A stretch of 64,000 nucleotides of DNA from Ophiostoma sp. CBS 140.51 (Eukaryota; Ascomycota; Sordariomycetes; Ophiostomatales; Ophiostomataceae), in contig JANSLP010000178.1 of the NCBI GenBank assembly GCA_029298735.1, positions 1 through 64,000 of the forward strand. The letters run 5' to 3'. The position numbers and the translations under genes are program-made. This document shows, one piece after another, positions 57,883-64,000 of this stretch. The notes under the pieces were generated by a model. The model searched no databases, was not told the origin of the DNA, and saw only the letters and a list, made by a program, of their open reading frames with translations. How positions within the stretch are numbered: the first letter of the stretch is position 1; the number at the start of each line of letters is the position of its first letter.

Positions 57883-59225
57883 CTAGGCCTGGTTCTCGCT
57901 GTTGGTCTGTGGCTGGCCGGCGGGATCCTGGTCAGCAGAGTTGGTGGTGGTGGCGGCGGCGGTGGTAGCAGGCTCAATAGGCTGACCCGCGCCGTCGACC
58001 AGTGTGTCCCCCTGGACAGTGACCTCCCGATCCTGGATCCGACGCATTAAGCGAAGGAAGGATGATTGCTGGAATCGGGAGTTACTGTCCAAGGTGGACA
58101 CGATCTGGCCGGCAGTGCGGGCGAGGTCATCCTGGTCCTTAACCAGGTTGGCGGCCTCGCGCTCTGCTTCGGCGGCGGCTTCCTCCGCGATCGCGTCGTC
58201 GGTGACGGGCTCTTCTTCGGCCAGACGTTGCGCGTCGAGCTCGTCGGCCATCCTCTCCATGATGGCGTCCACGTCTTCTTGTTCGGTGGCCGTCTGGCCC
58301 TGCTGCTCGGCGGCCGGACCGTGCTGCGCCATCCAGGCGCCCATTTCATCCTCAAACCCATCATCAGCGGTGTCGAAGGCCGCAAACCGAGCTTCAAGCT
58401 CGGCTTCCGTTAAACCTGCAACACCGCTTGGGGTATTGGCGAGCACGTCGTTGGCGAGAGGGACGTTGTCGGTCGCGAACTGAGGGGCCGGGATATGAGA
58501 CATCGCTGCGGTTGGTGCGAAGGCAGAAGAAGGTTGGGGGGTGAAAGAAGAGAAAGTCTGAGGGGCAGCAAAGTTGGGTTGATAAGAAGAAGGAAGGAAG
58601 GAGGGGCTCTGGGCCATCATGCCAGAAGAAAAGTGCTGGAGACGGTTCACTGCCTGCTGTGGAGCATATGGTGACGCGTGAGCAGGAGCATTGCCAGCAA
58701 GGGAAGGAGCGGCAGCAGCAGGACCAGCGTTGTTTGTTGACGCAAACTCAGCGGCCCAGTTGTTAGCATTGACTGCGTGACCGTGACTAGGCCCAACAAA
58801 ACGAGGTCCCATCTGTTGGAACTGAGGAGGGGGAGGATGATGCATATGGCCATTCATTGCCATATCAGGACCCATCATGGGATCGGCCTGGAACGCAGCA
58901 CCACCGGCAGCAAATGCACGAGCCTCTGCTTCGTTACTATTCTGGCCATTGGGAACCGAGCGGAAGTTCTACGCAAAAAGGTAGCGAGTTAGCACAGTGT
59001 GTCAATAGTGGTCAAAAGTGGACACGAAGTGTCATGAGAGGGTAGCCAAAAACAGGCAGTCATGATGCAAATTCACCACTGCCTCACCATCACAACACAA
59101 TAAAAACTTACCGAAGGTCCAGCACGTCCAGGAGCAGCACGGTCTTGGTGCACAGAGCGGTCGCGGTTGACGTGCTCGCTGAAGCTCTTGAGCGCCGTCG
59201 ACGGGCCACAGAGATTGTCCGACAT
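57883..59225 (-). CDS. PEX20: Peroxin 20, PTS2 import co-receptor
   Basis: Works with PEX7 to bring PTS2 proteins to the peroxisomal docking complex. Exon 1 is 59225-59112 and exon 2 is 58968-57883, around a 143-bp phase 0 intron (GTAAGT, branch GCTAAC, CGTAG). The 399-residue product begins MSDNLCGPSTALKSF; Cys6 in a short conserved N-terminal segment is the family's ubiquitinated recycling Cys. A WxxxF motif, W109-A-A-E-F113, would bind PEX14/PEX13. The centre is Gln/Pro/Ala-rich. Acidic/amphipathic helices (LTEAELEARFAAFD, DDGFEDEMGAWM) and the C-terminal SFLRLMRRIQDREVTVQGD motif match the region that contacts PEX7. Length is usual for the family. The gene is intron-split right after the N-terminal Cys segment. 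It is divergent from SEC13, with 1.6 kb between the starts. Confidence 0.9.
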
Positions 59226-60845
59226 GGTGAAGGTGGTGAGGAAAGACGATGAAGAATGATGAAGAGGTGTGTGGTGCAGGAGACAACGGAGAGACTCAAC
59301 AGCGCAGGCTCTTGACAAAGTAAATGAGGAAGCAGTAAAAGGGCAAAGAAAGAGTGAGGTGAATGAAGAAGCTCGCGACAAACGTCAGTGAAGCGCCGAA
59401 GAAGAGAAAGTGAAGCAAGCTGCGTGAATGACGTGGGTTCGAATGTGAGAGAGCGAGTGATGTGTGCGAAGCGTGTGTGAAGTGAGTGAAGAGCGGTCTT
59501 GAGCAAAAGCCGAAGTGAAAAAGAGAGGTTGGACAGAAGAGAGTTCGAGATGAAAAAGTGAGTCTGAAGAAAAGAGAGTCTGAAGAAAAGAGCGTCTCTT
59601 AAATATCCGCGCAAGAGAGCAGACAGCACAACCAAACGAAGGCTCGGGGCGGTCGAGTATATAGGACCAGGATCGCTGGCTATTGACGGTCGTAAATGCT
59701 CAGACAACGGTAATGACAACGTAGAGTGAAGTCGGTAAACTCTTCAGCAATCAATAGTCTTGACTATCTTCTCCGAAATGCAGACAATGCAGCCACGGCC
59801 ATTCTTCGAGGGTAGGGGTTCGTGGGGAAGGAAGGACTAGGGACTGGCGAGAATCGTGGAGGGAGGCTCGGCGGTAGGTGGGGCGCGGGCCGGCAGAGGG
59901 TTCTGAATGGGAAGGAGCGTTCGACAATGCGGTTGCAGTGTTTGCTGTACGTCAAAACAATCTGTCAAGGTATCGTCAGGCTTCGTTTTCCTCGAGTATC
60001 GTCAAGCAAACGTCGTTTGAATTGTTTGAATGTCGTTGGAAAGTAGTGGGCTCGCGCCTCGGGAAAAACGAAGGAGGCAATGGGCCGCCGGCAACGGCTC
60101 TAATGGGACATCTTTCGGGCTTATAAAGCTGGCGCTGGCTGTTTCTATTGGCTGTTTGGGCCCTTGAATAGCGCATTTCTGGAGTAAAATCGCAAGCTTG
60201 TGACAGCGAGGCCCGAGGGGCGCTATTATGCCCGCCACCCCTACCAAACATGGCCTGCAGCGCAACATGGAGAGCGTTCATAGTGACGGAAATAAGTGGG
60301 TCTTCTCCATTCGCATTGTTGTTTCCCTTGGAGAAGGGGAGAGAAAATAAGTGGGTACCTCAAGCTCTCCTCCTTCTGCCTCGTTGTTTCCTTTCCCCTA
60401 TTTTGGCGGGCCCGGAATTAGTATTTGTCCTTTCCAGCACCTGCCAAAGTCCCCCAATAGGGGAGCTGGGTCGCCCATTGGGACAGATTGGCGGAAGGAA
60501 GGGGGGCAAGCATTCAACGTCAATAGTGTCCAAGGCAGGAGCGAGGGCGAGCATCAAGACAACGAAGCCAAAGAAAGAACTACGAAACGCGCGCAAGCGG
60601 ACACGACCACAACTACGAGCTCCACGTCAGCCTTTTGCAGCTTCTTCCGCAGCGTTTATCCAATTTCAACCTTTTCTCATTTGACAACTTCTCTAGTTGT
60701 CAACACACGACCTTCCTCACCCCACCCTCTCCCGTGCTTCGACGACAGCTCTCGATCACAACAATAGCCGAACCTCGAGGACAGCCTGTTTTGTTCTTCT
60801 TCTTCTCTTTTCCTTCTCTCTTCTTGAGCACAAATCACAGAAACA
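59226..60845. promoter_or_regulatory. Divergent promoter region of PEX20 and SEC13
   Basis: The 1.6-kb gap is purine-rich on + up to about 59600 (a pyrimidine leader for leftward PEX20) and C/T-rich on + from about 60610 to 60840 (the SEC13 leader, ending ACAGAAACAATG). TATATA near 59657-59662 (- orientation) could serve PEX20. TATAAAG at 60122-60128 points toward SEC13 but is 720 bp away. The short frames within it (for example 59976-60281 on -) are not supported. Confidence 0.5.
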
Positions 60846-61909
60846 ATGGTACAGGCCACCACTTCCTCCCCAGCTGAGCAACCCTCGCCTCACCTCGCGC
60901 TCAGCCACTTGACCGCCTCGACCTTGAGCACTTCTTCTCCCAAGACATTTGAGCTCCTTGCTAACCTCTATTCTTTCTTCCTCCCTCTTTCCAGGCAACA
61001 CGAGTGGCTTCCAACGCCAACCACGACGGCATGATCCATGATGTCGCCCTCGACTACTACGGCCGCCGCATGGCCACCTGCTCCTCCGACCGCAAAATCA
61101 AAATCTTTGAGATTGAAGGCGAGACCCAACGATTAGTAGAGACGCTTAAGGGCCACGATGCCGCCGTTTGGTCTGTGTCCTGGGCCCACCCCAAGTATGG
61201 CAGCATCCTGGCGTCTGCCAGCTACGACGGCAAAGTGTTTATCTGGCGCGAGCAGGCCGGTACCTGGCAACGTCTCTTTGACTTTGCGCTCCACAAGGCG
61301 TCCGTCAACTTGGTCAGCTGGTCGCCCCACGAGGCCGGCTGCTTGCTGGCTTGCGCTTCCTCTGACGGCGCTGTCAGCGTTCTCGAGTTCAAGGACAACA
61401 GCTTCGAGCACGTCACCTTCCCCGCCCACGGCCTGGGCGTCAACAGTGTCTCCTGGGCGCCCGCCACCTCGGCCGGCAGCCTGATCTCGAGCAACCCTTC
61501 GCCCAGCGCCGCCGGCAACCGCCGTTTCGTCACGGGTGGCAGTGACAATGTCCTGCGCATCTGGGCCTGGGACCCGGCCACGTCCGCCTACGTCGCCGAG
61601 GGCGAGCCCCTCGCGGGCCACTCCGACTGGGTCCGCGACGTCGCCTGGAGCCCCACCGTCCTGCAAAAGAGCTACATTGCCAGCGCGAGCCAGGACAAGA
61701 CGGTGCGCATCTGGACGGCCGACGCCCAGGCACCGGGCGCCAACGGCGGCTGGACGAGCAAGACGCTCGAGTTTGACACGGCCGTGTGGCGCGTCAACTG
61801 GAGCCTGAGCGGAAACGTGCTGGCGGTCAGCACGGCCAACAACAAGATCACAATGTGGAAGGAAAACCTCAAGGGCGAGTGGGAGTCGGTCAAGACGATG
61901 GGCGCGTAG
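60846..61909 (+). CDS. SEC13: SEC13, COPII coat and nuclear pore WD40 protein
   Basis: A six-bladed beta-propeller that pairs with SEC31 in the COPII coat and also sits in the Nup84 and SEA complexes. I place the ATG at 60846-60848, followed at once by a 146-bp intron (60849-60994: donor GTACAG, branch GCTAAC, pyrimidine tract, TTTCCAG), with exon 2 at 60995-61909. The 305-residue product begins MATRVASNANHDGMIHDVALDYYGRR, which fits fungal SEC13 N-termini. WD-type blades include TCSSDRKIKIFEIEG, GHDAAVWSVSWAHP, SASYDGKVFIW, GSDNVLRIWAWD, GHSDWVRDVAWSP, SASQDKTVRIW and FDTAVWRVNWSLSGN...NKITMWKE. Reading straight through without splicing gives a stop at 61034 in the wrong frame. The donor is less typical than other introns here, so an upstream exon with another ATG remains possible. 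Confidence 0.93.
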
Positions 61910-64000
61910 AAGGATCCTCTCTTGGAGACTCCTTTATCGTGTTTTTATTGGGGTGTTTTTTTTGTCCGTTTTATCATGATGTTATTTATGTTTTATCGAC
62001 TGGGTTTTGATGAAAAAAAATCAAAAGAACGGCAAAGTTCAGAAGCGTAACTACTGTTCCATTGATGTGCGATTGAATTCCGTGATTAACCCGTGTGTGT
62101 GTGTAAGTGTAAATATCCATACTTGGGTAGGAGAAATGTCGAGACCTGATCAGGTGGGAGGAGGGGGAGAGGAGAAGGCGTGTTGATGCAAGTTAAAAGC
62201 ACGTTAGAGACGGCGCCACGGAACGTGAGGAGAGGATGAGTGGAGGGTGCTAGAATGCCGGGGGCAAAGCGAACAAAAAAAAGAATGAGAAGAAATAGAC
62301 AGCTGAAGAAAGAGAAAGCTGAAAAATGATTATCAAAGATTTGGAGGGTGATCAAATTGTACGTAGGCGGGCGAGTTAGGTTGTGAGATAATACGGAGGC
62401 TGAGCGGGAGTTGACAATTGGACTGACAGTTGTAACTGAGAGCGTGAAGCAAAAGTAAAAATAAAGCTGGGTGACGAGGGTGTAGATGGGACTAAGCGGA
62501 TTGGGATGGCAATGGAATTGTGACGCTCTCAGTGCTGCCGTGTGCTCTGACGTTTCGAAGACGAGTGCGAGCGACAGTCCCACTTGAGCAGGATTGTTTG
62601 AACAAGCAGCAGAAGCAGTGTTATGAAGCAGTGTTATGTCGATATATCGAGGAAATCGTGAGCGTTATTTCGTGGAAACAAGTTGCAGCGATTCGAACGA
62701 GGCAAGGCACGAAGGCATGATAGCGACCAAACTAAGAACGGGCAATGCTGCATGGGAAGGGGAACTGCATCTGCAACTTATAGTTTTTTCTACTCAAACG
62801 CAGGTTAGCAAGAAAAGACCCCGTTATTTTCTCTCAGGGTTTGTTAGATTCAATGCAGATTGGAGAGCTTGAGTTAACAAGACTCATCATGAATTTTTTG
62901 TGTCCCTTTTTCGTCCCCTTCCCCTTTTCTGAGCCCGAACCGGAACGGAAAATAAACAGAGACACAACGCACTTACAACGCACTGCGAGACAACCACCAC
63001 AGACATGCGGCGGAAGTGGAGGACGAGTTGAGTTGCGACCTGATCCACCCTTCAACGGCAGAGCCCACTGAATACCGTATTAGAGCGGCACCACGACGAG
63101 ATGCGGGCCCTCTAGCTGGCAGGAAAAAACGGGCCAAGGAAGGACAGGAAGGCGAACTTGGGCAGCAATGCTCATACAAAAGGCCGACTGGCGTTTCGGA
63201 ACAGAGAGGATGTTTCTCGTCTGTTTCTTTTCTTTTCGTGCACGTTTGGCGATGCTTTAAATTGCGCTTTTTTGTGGGATTTGGTGCCTGAATAAACACA
63301 AGGAACCACACAAGGACCGGACGAGATGGATAGACTCATATATTGGCCGCGGGTGCTTGCACGAGGGAAAGACAAAGAAGCTGGAAGAAGGACGATGAAG
63401 AAGCGATTGGCACGAAAGAGAGGCGAGACGAAGGCAAACAGCCGATGAATGGGTGTAGTTGCAGTTGTTGACAACGTGGACGTCGTGGACGCTGTGATGG
63501 ACGTGGCCTGGCTTCACCGCAAGGCTGTGAGCAGTGGGGACGGAGAAAAAAAAGAAGAAAAAAAAAAGAAAATATGAAGAAGGGGAGAAAGGAGACGAAG
63601 TGGAAATAGGTGTGAGAAGAGCTTTTTTGGGTTTTGTTGGCCTTGTCGTCTTTGGCATCCGCGACGGTCGTCACTTCCTACTATCGACGAGTATGCACTA
63701 CCGCATGATATCCCACGAGGTCGATGGCGCCTTCCTTTCCAGAAAACATGCTAAGATAGATCGGAGAAAGGAGCAGCTGGGCGTATCTGGGCCCTTGACT
63801 TTTCCTCTTAACAAGTGAGAAAAGGCAAGGGAGCTGGTAAAGAGGAATGACCTCCTGGCAGCTAGCATTGAAAATATTGAATATTGCGCAGAATGAAATG
63901 AAAAACAGCTCATGGGTCACATTGGCTCGACTGGGTCTTTTCATGAGAAACGCAACGGGCTGCAACTGCCGTTTTGTGTTTGAGTGTGTTATTGGTGGCG
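61910..64000. other. 3' region of SEC13 and gene-free end of the window
   Basis: No gene is supported. A T-rich stretch after the SEC13 stop (61940-61980) is the probable 3' UTR. From about 63360 to 63610 the + strand is strongly purine-rich, as in leaders of leftward genes, but no convincing - strand coding sequence lies below it. The - strand frames of 112-165 codons (62086-62583, 62973-63311, 63336-63674) overlap purine-rich + strand and have no family. Confidence 0.45.

Noticed and set aside
62086..62583. 165-codon frame on the - strand
   Set aside because: Lies opposite purine-rich + strand DNA downstream of SEC13; low-complexity translation, no family.

Overview
This window comes from the nuclear genome of a filamentous ascomycete (Pezizomycotina; a Sordariomycete is my best guess). 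The basis is short spliceosomal introns with GTAAGT/GTATGT-type donors and CTAAC/CTGAC branch points, GC-rich third codon positions, pyrimidine-rich 5' leaders, and gene content (PEX20, an ABCA-type transporter, SEC13, GPI18, and a long low-complexity protein of a type I know from Pezizomycotina). There is no sign of bacterial organisation, CRISPR arrays or rRNA. All family names come from reading motifs by eye; nothing was searched.

Layout. Positions 1-21600 hold no gene I can support: a gene-poor stretch with ordinary rather than AT-rich composition, apart from a small AT-rich island near 18.3 kb. Then follow a ketopantoate reductase-like gene (22180-23709, +, 3 exons), convergent with a 1721-residue intronless ABCA-type transporter (23900-29065, -). 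After a 5 kb spacer come a small protein with repeated MWHR motifs (34190-34705, +) and a four-helix membrane protein resembling DUF2456 (36389-37774, +, 2 exons). GPI18/PIG-V, the second GPI mannosyltransferase, is at 40691-42166 (-, 2 exons). A second spacer of about 6 kb ends in a 2 kb pyrimidine-rich leader before an 828-residue Ser/Pro-rich protein (48131-50617, +). A secreted proline-rich repeat protein (54773-56002, +, 6 exons) carries a tandemly duplicated intron. PEX20 (57883-59225, -, 2 exons) and SEC13 (60846-61909, +, 2 exons) are divergent. The last 2 kb is empty.

The genes do not form a biosynthetic cluster. They are housekeeping or membrane/secretory genes: pantothenate synthesis, lipid-type ABC transport, GPI anchor assembly, peroxisomal PTS2 import and COPII/nuclear pore. 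Between them lie small lineage-specific proteins. The most noteworthy item is the 88-bp tandem duplication at 55340-55515, which copied a whole 61-bp intron together with a 27-nt micro-exon. Other points of interest are the SEC13 start codon cut off from the rest of its coding sequence by an intron, the MWHR-repeat protein, a promoter-like array of four CCCCT boxes spaced exactly 10 bp apart next to a TATA box, and the large gene-poor region.
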